Assembly: GCF_000802365.1 (NCBI RefSeq)
Contig: NZ_JSZE01000069.1
Span: forward strand, 1-52,819
DNA from: Xanthomonas cannabis pv. cannabis
GTDB taxonomy: Bacteria > Pseudomonadota > Gammaproteobacteria > Xanthomonadales > Xanthomonadaceae
DNA length: 52,819 nt
Reading direction: 5' to 3'
A model generated the notes under the pieces. It saw nothing but the letters and a program-made list of their open reading frames with translations, searched no databases and was not told where the DNA came from. This document shows positions 31,244-38,659 of the stretch, piece after piece. A program made the translations under genes and the position numbers. Each line of letters begins with the position of its first letter. Position 1 is the first letter of the stretch.

Positions 31244-33256
31244 TTATGCGGCCTGCGGTACCTTCAGCGAGCGCACCAGCCCACCAATGTCTACGATCAG
31301 CGAGACCCGGCCATCGCCCAGGATGGTGGCGCCGGACACGCCCGGGATGCGGCGGTAGTTGTTCTCGATGTTCTTGACCACCACCTGTTGCTGGCCGAGC
31401 AGTTCGTCCACTTCCAGCGCGATCTTCTGGCCATCGCCTTCGACCACCACCACCAGCGGTTCCTGCGAGGACTGCTGCCCGCCGAAGCCGTAGTAATCGG
31501 TGAGCGACAGGATCGGCAGGTATTCGCCGCGCACCCGCAGCACCCGGCCGTCGCCGGCCATTGAGCGGATGTCTTCGGCGGCCGGCTGCAGGGCTTCGAG
31601 CACATAGGCCAGCGGCAGGATCAGGGTTTCGCCAGCCACCGACACGGTCATGCCGTCCAGGATGGCCAGGGTCAGCGGCAGACGGATCAGCACGCGGGTG
31701 CCGCTGCCGGCATTGCTTTCCAGCTGCACTTCGCCGCCCAGGCCCTGGATGTTGCGGCGGACCACGTCCATGCCCACGCCACGCCCGGACAGGTCGGTGA
31801 CCGCATCGGCGGTGGAGAAGCCGGGTGCGAAGATCAGGTCCCACACCTGCGAATCGGTCGGGTTGTCCGGCACGGCAATGCCGCGTTCGGCGGCTTTTTC
31901 CAGGATCTTGGCGCGGTTGAGGCCACGGCCGTCGTCGCTGACCTCGATCACGATGTGGCCGCCCTGATGCGAGGCCGCCAGCGTGATGGTGCCGGTCTCG
32001 TCCTTGCCGGAGGCGCGACGCGCATCGGGCATTTCCAGACCGTGGTCGATCGAGTTGCGCACCAGGTGGACGAGCGGGTCGGCGATCTTTTCGATCAGGC
32101 CCTTGTCCAGTTCCGTGCCTTCGCCGATCGTGCGCAGGCGCACCTGCTTGCCGAGACGGCTGGACAGGTCGCGCACCAGCCGCGGGAAGCGACGGAACAC
32201 CGCATCGACGGGCAGCATGCGCACGCCGATGACCGCTTCCTGCAGGTCACGAGTATTGCGTTCGAGCAGGTCCAGGCCGGCAAACAGACGCTCGGCATGC
32301 GCCGGGTCCAGGCCGGTGGAGACCTGCTTGAGCATGGCCTGGGTGATGACGAGTTCGCCGACCAGGTTGATCAGCGCGTCGACCTTGTCGACGCTGACGC
32401 GGATCGAGCTTTCCGCTTCGGCAGCCGCGGCCTTGGCCGGCGTTGCGGCAGCAGCGGCCACCGGCTCGGCGGCAGCGGCCGGAGCCGCTGGAGCTGCGGC
32501 GGCCACCGGTGCGGCCGGTGCGTCCACTGCCAGGCTTGGCGGCGGGCCGGGCACCGCCATCGGGCGGATGTCCAGTTCGCAGTCGTCCACGACCCAGGCA
32601 AAGGTGTCTTCGATCTTGCTGCGCGGGATCTTGCCGATCAGGCCCAGATCCCATGCCAGATAGGCTTCCAGCGGGTCGATGTTTTCAAAGCCGGGCATGC
32701 GCTCCAGGCGTGCGGCGATCTGCAGCGGGCCCAGATGCTCCAGCTCGCGGATGATGCGCAACGGGTCGTTGCCGCTCATGAACAGCGACGGCGCCGGGGT
32801 GAAGCCGATGTGCCAGGCTTCGGGCTCTTCTTCCTTCGGCTTGGCAACCGCGGCGGCTGCCGGGGCTTCGCCGGCCAGCACCGCGTTCAGGCGCGTGTGC
32901 ACGGCCTTGACCGCGGCCGGGTCGGCCGGCGTGCCGTGTTCGGCTTCGCGCAGCAGGGCGCGCAGCACGTCGACCGAGCCGAGCATGGCATCGACCGCAT
33001 TGGGTTCGAGCTGGCGCTTGTTGGAGCGCAACTCGTCCAGCAGCGTCTCCAGCACGTGGGTCAGGCCGGCCACGGCCTCGAACCCGAACGTGGCAGCGCC
33101 GCCCTTGATGGAGTGCGCGGCACGGAACACCGAGTTGATGATTTCCGGGTCGCGGTTGCCCTCTTCAAGGGACAGCAGCCCGGCCTCCATCGCATCGAGC
33201 CCTTCGCGGCTTTCCTCGAAAAAGGTGGCGTGGAAACGTTGCAGGTCCATGCTCAT
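31244..33256 (-). CDS. cheA: Chemotaxis histidine kinase CheA
   Basis: 670 residues. P1 Hpt domain with the phospho-acceptor His48 in AAHSIKGGAATFGFE. A middle domain (about 148-245, FTPAPSLFMSGNDPLRIIREL) takes the P2 position of CheY-binding domains in this CheA class, then an Ala/Pro-rich linker (about 255-300). P3 dimerisation (DALINLVGELVITQAML), P4 kinase with N box LVRNSIDHGLE, G1 DDGRGL, F box FAPGFSTA and G2 GRGVGMDVV, then the P5 CheW-like regulatory domain. It autophosphorylates under receptor control and passes phosphate to CheY, its upstream neighbour. ATGs at 33256 and 33250 are both possible. It is the last gene of the STAS-cheY-cheA unit, 33 bases from cheY. Confidence 0.97.
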   Translation of the reverse strand: MSMDLQRFHATFFEESREGLDAMEAGLLSLEEGNRDPEIINSVFRAAHSIKGGAATFGFEAVAGLTHVLETLLDELRSNKRQLEPNAVDAMLGSVDVLRALLREAEHGTPADPAAVKAVHTRLNAVLAGEAPAAAAVAKPKEEEPEAWHIGFTPAPSLFMSGNDPLRIIRELEHLGPLQIAARLERMPGFENIDPLEAYLAWDLGLIGKIPRSKIEDTFAWVVDDCELDIRPMAVPGPPPSLAVDAPAAPVAAAAPAAPAAAAEPVAAAAATPAKAAAAEAESSIRVSVDKVDALINLVGELVITQAMLKQVSTGLDPAHAERLFAGLDLLERNTRDLQEAVIGVRMLPVDAVFRRFPRLVRDLSSRLGKQVRLRTIGEGTELDKGLIEKIADPLVHLVRNSIDHGLEMPDARRASGKDETGTITLAASHQGGHIVIEVSDDGRGLNRAKILEKAAERGIAVPDNPTDSQVWDLIFAPGFSTADAVTDLSGRGVGMDVVRRNIQGLGGEVQLESNAGSGTRVLIRLPLTLAILDGMTVSVAGETLILPLAYVLEALQPAAEDIRSMAGDGRVLRVRGEYLPILSLTDYYGFGGQQSSQEPLVVVVEGDGQKIALEVDELLGQQQVVVKNIENNYRRIPGVSGATILGDGRVSLIVDIGGLVRSLKVPQAA

Positions 33257-33289
33257 GGGCGTGAAATCCGAAAGTGAAGCGAAAAGGAA

Positions 33290-33655
33290 TTAACCCAGAA
33301 CCTTCTGGACGGTGGCGATCAGCTGTTCCGGATTGAACGGCTTGACCAGCCAGCCGGTGGCCCCGGCCGCCTTGCCTTCGGACTTCTTGTCGGCCGCCGA
33401 CTCGGTGGTGAGCATCAGCATCGGGGTGAACTTGTAGTCCGGCAGCTGGCGCAGCTCGCGAATCAGCGAGATGCCGTCCATGTTGGGCATGTTGACGTCG
33501 GTGACCACCGCATTGAAGCGCTGGCCTTTCGCGCGGCCCAGCGCAACGGCGCCGTCTTCGGCTTCTTCGACGGCAAAGCCGGCAGAGGTGAGGGCGAAAG
33601 AGACCATCTGGCGCATCGACGCCGAATCGTCCACCACCAAGATACGTGCGCTCAT
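33290..33655 (-). CDS. cheY: Chemotaxis response regulator CheY
   Basis: 121 residues, a stand-alone receiver domain. The acidic pair follows ARILVVDDSAS, the phospho-acceptor Asp53 lies in VVTDVNMPNMDG, the switch Thr in MLTTESA, and the invariant Lys in LVKPFNPEQ. Phosphorylated by CheA, CheY binds the flagellar switch. The ATG overlaps the stop of the upstream STAS gene by four bases (translational coupling), and cheA follows closely. The KSEGKAAGATGW segment is typical of the CheY encoded beside CheA in beta/gamma clusters. Confidence 0.96.
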   Translation of the reverse strand: MSARILVVDDSASMRQMVSFALTSAGFAVEEAEDGAVALGRAKGQRFNAVVTDVNMPNMDGISLIRELRQLPDYKFTPMLMLTTESAADKKSEGKAAGATGWLVKPFNPEQLIATVQKVLG

Positions 33656-33960
33656 GCGGCGTTCTCCACAGATTTCAGGTTGTCATTGGATGCGGAAAGC
33701 CCCAGTGCGTCGGTGACGCCGAGCAGACGTGCCGCATCTCTAAAAGTGTCGTTGCAGCCATCGAACTCGGTGTGCAGACCGGCCTGGCGGCGGCTCTGCA
33801 CAAAGGCGCAGAGCAACTGCACGCTGGCGGTGTGGATACGCCGGACTTCACCGGCATCAAGCACCAGGTCGCCGTCCTGGGTAAGGAATCCGGCAAGCTT
33901 CTGCTTGAGGTCGGCGCTGGTCTCGATGCCGAGATCCTCACCCAATGTCACTGTGCTCAT
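33652..33960 (-). CDS. STAS-domain protein in the chemotaxis operon
   Basis: 102 residues, a single STAS fold as in SpoIIAA-like proteins: MSTVTLGEDLGIETSADLKQ, DGDLVLDAGEVRRIHTASVQ and a C-terminal helix LLGVTDALGLS. The phospho-site loop reads IHTASVQLL, so a Ser or Thr equivalent to that of anti-sigma antagonists is present. Its partner is not visible; no anti-sigma kinase is encoded here. The gene overlaps cheY by four bases, starts the STAS-cheY-cheA unit, and has CGGAG five bases before its ATG and a sigma-28 box at 33991-34017. A role in tuning CheA/CheY is inferred from the operon. Confidence 0.9.
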   Translation of the reverse strand: MSTVTLGEDLGIETSADLKQKLAGFLTQDGDLVLDAGEVRRIHTASVQLLCAFVQSRRQAGLHTEFDGCNDTFRDAARLLGVTDALGLSASNDNLKSVENAA

Positions 33961-33990
33961 TGTTGCTCCGAACGGATGGTTCTATGCGTA

Positions 33991-34017
33991 CTAACGGCGG
34001 AAGGCGGAAAAGCTTTA
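33991..34017 (-). promoter_or_regulatory. Sigma-28-like promoter for STAS-cheY-cheA
   Basis: Minus strand TAAA, 15 bases, GCCGTTAG, located in the 97-base gap after the parP-like gene, 30 bases before the STAS ATG. Confidence 0.7.
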
Positions 34018-34057
34018 ACGGTGAATCGGCAACACGCCAGATTGTGCAAGCTGCGTA

Positions 34058-35323
34058 TCAATGCAGCAGGTGCGTGGCATCGAGCAGGATCATCGGCTGA
34101 TGACCCAGGCGCGCGACACCGCGGAACAGGTTGTTGGAAATGCGGCACAGGCGGGCGTTGTCCGGCGGCTCGATCTGCTGATCGGTCAGGCTGGTGACAT
34201 CTTCCACGGCCGACACACGCAGGCCCATGGTTTCGCCGTTTTCTTCCAGCACCACCACACGCGTTTGCAGGTCCATGTCGATCGGCGTCGAGCCCAAATG
34301 GATGCCCAGGTCGATCACCGGCACCACCTGGCCACGCAGGTTCATGATGCCGAGCATTGCGCTGGCGGTGCCGCGCAACGGCAGCAGCGGCACCGGCAGC
34401 ACCACTTCCTGCACCTTGAGCAATTCCAGCGCGTAGGTCTGCTCGCCGCAGCGCAGGCGCAGCCAGCGCGTACTGCGTTCGCTGGCGCGCCGCTCGGCCT
34501 GGATGTGCTCGGCCTGGCCGGGCGCCAGCAGCGCCTGCAGGCCTTGCGGGTAGATCGGCGGCGGCGGTGCGCGGTGCGGTGCCTGCATCGGTGCCGGTGC
34601 AGGCCGCGCCGGTGCCGGCGGGGTAGGTGCGGCATCGGCAAAGGCCGGGTCGGCATCCATCTCCGACAGCAGATCGGCCGCCAGCAGGTCGGCGCCGGAG
34701 GCCGCCGTGGCGAAGGCCGGGTCGGCATCCATTTCGGCCATCAGGTCGGCCGTGCTCATGAACGGGCTGGGTGCAGCGGTGGCAAAGGCCGGATCAGCAT
34801 CCATTTCGGCGAGGAAGTCGGCAGCAATGTCCGCGGCGCTGGGCGCGGCGACCACCGGCGGCCCGAAGGCCGGGTCGGCATCCATTTCGGCGAGGAAATC
34901 GGCAGCGATGTCCGCGGCGCTGGGTGCGGCGACCACCGGCGGCCCGAAGGCCGGGTCGGCATCCATTTCGGCCAGGAAATCGGCAGCGATGTCTGCGGCG
35001 CTGGGCGCGGCGACCACCGGCGGCCCGAAGGCCGGGTCGGCATCCATTTCGGCGAGGAAATCGGCCGCGATCGCGTCGGCGCTCAGTACCGCGGCAATCG
35101 CGTTGGATGTCGCCGCTTCCGACACAGCGGCGGCTTCGGGAGCCGCGGCAGCCTTCACCGGCGGCTCGGCCAGCGCGAGGTCTGCGTCCGCAGGCGCCGG
35201 AGTTTCGCTGGCAGCAGGGGCGGCAGTGGCCGCAGCAACCGGGGCGGGGATCTCGACGCCGGCGTCGTGCAACAGGCCTTCCAGATAATCGTCCAGCTCA
35301 CCGTTGGCGGTGTGGTTGCTCAT
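34058..35323 (-). CDS. parP: ParP-like protein: EMDADPAF repeats plus C-terminal CheW-like domain
   Basis: 421 residues. The C-terminal third (about 275-420) is a CheW-like/AIF domain (WLRLRCGEQTYALELLKVQE, GIMNLRGQVVPVIDLGIHLG). The N-terminal 270 residues are Ala/Pro-rich and contain six copies of EMDADPAF, three in exact-length 81-bp repeats (about 34840-35080). In Vibrio and Pseudomonas, ParP sits beside ParC, docks to CheA through the CheW-like domain and retains arrays at the cell pole. Here it overlaps the ParA/ParC gene by four bases, which supports the assignment. What the acidic repeats bind is unknown. Start ATG at 35323 inside the parC stop. Confidence 0.85.
   Translation of the reverse strand: MSNHTANGELDDYLEGLLHDAGVEIPAPVAAATAAPAASETPAPADADLALAEPPVKAAAAPEAAAVSEAATSNAIAAVLSADAIAADFLAEMDADPAFGPPVVAAPSAADIAADFLAEMDADPAFGPPVVAAPSAADIAADFLAEMDADPAFGPPVVAAPSAADIAADFLAEMDADPAFATAAPSPFMSTADLMAEMDADPAFATAASGADLLAADLLSEMDADPAFADAAPTPPAPARPAPAPMQAPHRAPPPPIYPQGLQALLAPGQAEHIQAERRASERSTRWLRLRCGEQTYALELLKVQEVVLPVPLLPLRGTASAMLGIMNLRGQVVPVIDLGIHLGSTPIDMDLQTRVVVLEENGETMGLRVSAVEDVTSLTDQQIEPPDNARLCRISNNLFRGVARLGHQPMILLDATHLLH
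34840..35080. repeat. Three 81-bp tandem repeats inside the parP-like gene
   Basis: CGGGTCGGCATCCATTTCGG recurs at starts 34871, 34952 and 35033. Each unit encodes 27 residues built on DFLAEMDADPAF. Three shorter, diverged EMDADPAF units follow downstream in the protein. Confidence 0.9.
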
Positions 35324-36102
35324 GCGGCTTGCTCCATACGCATCGCGTCATCGGCCAGCACCCATTCCAGCGCGCGGCGATAGGCGGACAGGCCGCGGCC
35401 CTGGTAGTCGCCGCCGGTGGCGGGGACAGTCAGTGCGGCGGCATTGCAGATTCGGGTATCCACCGGCACCGCGTCTTCCCAGACGACGGCGCCGTAGGTG
35501 TCCTGCATCTCCTTGAGTGTCTCGGTGCCGGCGCGGGTGCGACGGTCGAACAGGGTCGGCAGGATCGACACCGGCAACTCGCGGCGGCGCGAACGCTGCA
35601 CCATGTCGGCAGTCCGCACCATGCTGGCCAGGCCATGCAGCGCGAGCGGCTCGGCCTGGGTCGGCACCACCACGCGGTCGCAGGCGGCCAATGCGTTGAT
35701 CATCAGCAGCCCGAGCGTGGGCGGGCAGTCGAGCAGGATGTAATCGTGCTGGCCGGCATGGCGGGTCATGGCGTTCTGCAATGCCAGGCCCAGGCCGGGC
35801 TGGTTGGCGCTGCGGCGTTCCAGGGTGGCCAGTGCGGCCTGGGCACAGACATACGACAGACCGGGGATGCTGCTTTCGTGCGCCAGGCTGGCCAGATCGC
35901 TGGGCGGGGTGCCGAACAGGTCCAGCACTCCGCGCGGCGGCGGGTCGATCGCCACGCCGAACGCGCGGGTGAGCGAGGAGTGCGGATCGAGGTCGATCAA
36001 CAATACCCGGTGGCCGAGCGCGGCCAGGCCGCGACCCAATGCCAGCGTCGTGGTGGTCTTGCCGACGCCGCCCTTTTGGTTGGCGATTGCCCAGATACGC
36101 AT
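35320..36102 (-). CDS. parC: ParA/MinD-family ATPase, ParC of the chemotaxis cluster
   Basis: 260 residues. Deviant Walker A motif ANQKGGVGKTTTTLALG at the N-terminus, A' motif LLIDLDPHSSLT, Walker B-like YILLDCPPTLG, and the helix LPTLFDRRTRAG. This is the ParA-like ATPase of Pseudomonas/Vibrio che clusters (ParC) that places chemoreceptor arrays at the cell pole, rather than the chromosomal ParA: there is no parB next to it and its neighbours are motD and the CheW-like parP. One base separates it from the motD stop and it overlaps parP by four bases, so the group is translationally coupled. Confidence 0.92.
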   Translation of the reverse strand: MRIWAIANQKGGVGKTTTTLALGRGLAALGHRVLLIDLDPHSSLTRAFGVAIDPPPRGVLDLFGTPPSDLASLAHESSIPGLSYVCAQAALATLERRSANQPGLGLALQNAMTRHAGQHDYILLDCPPTLGLLMINALAACDRVVVPTQAEPLALHGLASMVRTADMVQRSRRRELPVSILPTLFDRRTRAGTETLKEMQDTYGAVVWEDAVPVDTRICNAAALTVPATGGDYQGRGLSAYRRALEWVLADDAMRMEQAA

Positions 36103-36103
36103 C

Positions 36104-37078
36104 TCACTGCACTCCTTGAATTACGGCGGGGACGGAACTTGTGCCGCTTTCGGTGGTGACGGCCGTTTGGCCGCCGTCAGACTTGGGTAGCTTTGGCGCC
36201 CCGGCGGCGGTCGCATTTAATTGCGATGGCGGATCGGGTGCGAGTGAGCCAGCTGAGTCAGCGAGGATGATCAACACCACACGCCGGTTCGCATTCCGTC
36301 CCGCCTCAGTGCTGTTATCGGCACGTGCGCGGAATTCTCCATAGCCCACCATCGCCAATCGTTGCGGGGCGACGCCGTCGTCGGCAAACAGGTGCACCAC
36401 GCTGGCGGCGCGCGCGGCCGACAGCTCCCAGTTGGAGGGGAACTGTGCGGTGGCGATCGGCTGGTTGTCGGTATACCCCTCCACGCGCACGCCATTGGGC
36501 GCATCGCGCAGCACCGCGGCCAGCGCCGACAGGGTGCCGCGGGCGCTGCCGGCCAGCGAGGCCGAGCCGGTGCCGAACAGGATGTCGCTGTTGATCTCCA
36601 CCTCGATCCACAGGTCGTTGCGGCGGATGGTGATGAGTTGCTTGTCGATCAGCGGCGCCAGCGTCTTGCCCAGTTGCTGGGCCACCGCATCCATCTGGCG
36701 TTGCGCACGCGCCAGCTGCGCCTGGTTGCGCAACGACACTGGCATGCGCATCTGCGCGGCCATGGACGGCAGCAGGGTGGGGTCGGTGGGACCGTTGGAG
36801 GCGGCCATCGGCGCGCCGGCCTTGATCACCGACGGCCGGTCGTAATCGGCGCCCAGGCTCTGGGTCTTGCCCAGCTGGACCGGGCTGGCATTCTTGGACG
36901 AGCCACCGAAGGCGCTGGTCAGTGCCTGCGCCATGACCTTGTATTTGCCTTCGTTGAGCGAGGAGATGGCGTACATCACCACGAAAAACGCCAGCAACAG
37001 CGTCATCAGATCGGCATACGGAATCGCCCACGCTTCGTGGTTGCCATGTTCTTCGTGGTGTTTGCGACGACGGGCCAT
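36104..37078 (-). CDS. motD: Flagellar stator protein MotD (MotB family)
   Basis: 324 residues. One N-terminal transmembrane helix with the proton-carrying Asp in the MotB motif (AWAIPYADLMTLLLAFFVVM, Asp23), the plug/linker region, then an OmpA-like peptidoglycan-binding domain (VEGYTDNQPIATAQFPSNWE, ARAASVVHLFADDG, NRRVVLIIL). The Ser/Thr/Pro-rich tail is unusually long. Together with MotC it forms an inner-membrane stator anchored to the cell wall that drives flagellar rotation. The gene lies six bases past motC and one base before parC, the same order (motC, motD, parC, parP) as in Pseudomonas. Confidence 0.95.
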   Translation of the reverse strand: MARRRKHHEEHGNHEAWAIPYADLMTLLLAFFVVMYAISSLNEGKYKVMAQALTSAFGGSSKNASPVQLGKTQSLGADYDRPSVIKAGAPMAASNGPTDPTLLPSMAAQMRMPVSLRNQAQLARAQRQMDAVAQQLGKTLAPLIDKQLITIRRNDLWIEVEINSDILFGTGSASLAGSARGTLSALAAVLRDAPNGVRVEGYTDNQPIATAQFPSNWELSAARAASVVHLFADDGVAPQRLAMVGYGEFRARADNSTEAGRNANRRVVLIILADSAGSLAPDPPSQLNATAAGAPKLPKSDGGQTAVTTESGTSSVPAVIQGVQ

Positions 37079-37084
37079 AATGCG

Positions 37085-37825
37085 CTAATGCAAGTAGCCT
37101 GCCAATTTCGACTCGATGTTGCGCGGGTTCTCGCCCTGGGCGATCGCAATCAGCCCTTCGATCGCCATTTCGCGTTCGTTGGTGCTGCAATGGATCACGC
37201 TCTTGAGCTTGGCCGCCACCGGCAGGAACAGCAGGTTGGCCGAGGCGATGCCGTAGATGGTGGCAGTGAAGGCCGCGGCGATGCCGTGGCCGAGCATGGC
37301 CGGGTCGGCCAGGTTCTTCATCACCGCCATCAGCCCGAGCACCGCGCCGATGATGCCCAGGGTGGGGGCGTAGATGCCCATGCCCTCGAACACCTTGGCC
37401 GCGGCAAGATCCTGACGCTCCTGATTGTCCACTTCGATCTCGAGCATGTGCCGCATGGCTTCGGGCTCCACGCCATCGACCAGCATCTGCAGCCCCTTGC
37501 GCAGGAAGGCGTCGCTCTGGCGCGGCAGCTGGTCTTCCAGGCCCAGCAGGCCCTGGCGACGCGCGATGTTGCTCCATTCCACGATCCGCGCGACAAGCTG
37601 CGGCCGGTCGCTGGCCGGCGGCTGCACCACCCAGCGCAGAATCTTGAACGCGCGCCGGAAAACTGCCGGCGAGGTGTGCAGCAGGATTGCCGCCACGGTG
37701 CCAACGATCACGATCACGAAGGCAGCAGGCGACCACAGCGACGAAATGCCGGCGCCCTTCAATACGCTGCCACCGACGATCGCCACGATCGCCAGCACCA
37801 GTCCGATGATGCTCAATCTGTCCAT
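37085..37825 (-). CDS. motC: Flagellar stator protein MotC (MotA family)
   Basis: 246 residues. Four transmembrane segments: MDRLSIIGLVLAIVAIVGG, SPAAFVIVIVGTVAAILL, then after a cytoplasmic loop with the charged RQGLLGLEDQLP region, GIYAPTLGIIGAVLGLM and a final TIYGIASANLLFLPVA. The MotA_ExbB core PTLGIIGAVLGL is intact. It conducts protons with MotD. ATG at 37825 is the natural start. The sigma-28 -10 box ends only seven bases before it, so the transcript may be leaderless. It heads motC-motD-parC-parP. Confidence 0.95.
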   Translation of the reverse strand: MDRLSIIGLVLAIVAIVGGSVLKGAGISSLWSPAAFVIVIVGTVAAILLHTSPAVFRRAFKILRWVVQPPASDRPQLVARIVEWSNIARRQGLLGLEDQLPRQSDAFLRKGLQMLVDGVEPEAMRHMLEIEVDNQERQDLAAAKVFEGMGIYAPTLGIIGAVLGLMAVMKNLADPAMLGHGIAAAFTATIYGIASANLLFLPVAAKLKSVIHCSTNEREMAIEGLIAIAQGENPRNIESKLAGYLH

Positions 37826-37832
37826 GCATGGG

Positions 37833-37859
37833 GTATCGGCCCAAGCGCGGCGGACTTGA
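37833..37859 (-). promoter_or_regulatory. Sigma-28-like promoter for motC-motD-parC-parP
   Basis: Minus strand TCAA, 15 bases, GCCGATAC, then seven bases to the motC ATG. Confidence 0.65.
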
Positions 37860-38050
37860 TAGATGCGCCGGGTTGGGGCGCCAGAAAGTTGTCGTTCCGG
37901 GGTATGGGTCTGCAATTGCCGGCTTCGCGGGCGGTGTGCACGGCCGGGGATCGGTTCCCGGTCGGGAAAGGTCTCAACGAACTCAGTGATACCCAGCGTT
38001 AGCCCTGCTTTAGGAGAGCAGAGCAAACGCACCGCCTGCGCGGGGTTGAG

Positions 38051-38072
38051 CCCCTCTCCTGCGGGAGAGGGG
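38051..38072. repeat. Xanthomonas-type palindromic intergenic repeat
   Basis: CCCCTCTCC and GGAGAGGGG around TGCG, followed by TTGGGATGAGGGTA. The inverse of this element occurs at about 28670-28710. The 37826-38659 noncoding region (834 bases) otherwise holds the motC promoter and the imperfect dyad near 38498-38521. Confidence 0.7.
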
Positions 38073-38497
38073 TTGGGATGAGGGTACGTCCAGGCGCAGC
38101 TTTCGGTCGCCGGCTTCGATGAGAAGTGCGAGCGCTGCCGACAGACGTCTCTTCGGCTGCCCAAACATGCTTTATGACTCGCCATCACGGCACATCCCTG
38201 GGAGCCGAGCGGCGTGTGGTGGGCCGTGTTCTGGCGTGCGCCAACACGCATGTCGGCCGTGTCTCGCGTTGAGCTCGGTTGCGAATGAAGGGAAGAGTAC
38301 AGTCGCTTCGATAAACCGCTTGCGTCTGGTTGCGGGCGAGGCGTTTTGCTGTCCGTGAGCGCGTTGCTGCAGGCAGGCTGTACCGTGCACCGCTCAGGCG
38401 TGGCAAGCCTTTCGCACATCGTGGATGCCCCACGACGCCGCGGGCCTGCTGCGCGGCAGAATGCGTAGCTGCATGGGCTGTGATACTTAGTTTCCCA

Positions 38498-38521
38498 TTG
38501 CATTAGAACGATCTAATTGCA
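38498..38521. promoter_or_regulatory. Imperfect inverted repeat, possible operator upstream of the TonB receptor
   Basis: TTGCATTAGA, four bases, TCTAATTGCA, in an AT-richer patch about 140 bases before the receptor ATG. A regulator site is plausible but unproven. Confidence 0.3.
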
Positions 38522-38659
38522 TCTGCACGATAGCGGACGCAAGAGGAGGGGGCCGGGTCGCTGCAACGGCGCGGTTATTTCAGTGTCACTTCGCGCGGCG
38601 TTCTTGTCCGATCGTTGGATCGACAGGAATCCGCCGAAGCCGATCACTATTGGGAGAGC

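Noticed and set aside
35320-36102. Chromosome-partition ParA
   Set aside because: No parB or parS nearby, and it is coupled to motD and a CheW-like gene, which is the ParC arrangement.
36315-37844. 509-codon minus-strand frame across motC and motD
   Set aside because: Arg/Gly/His-rich out-of-frame translation of two well-supported genes.
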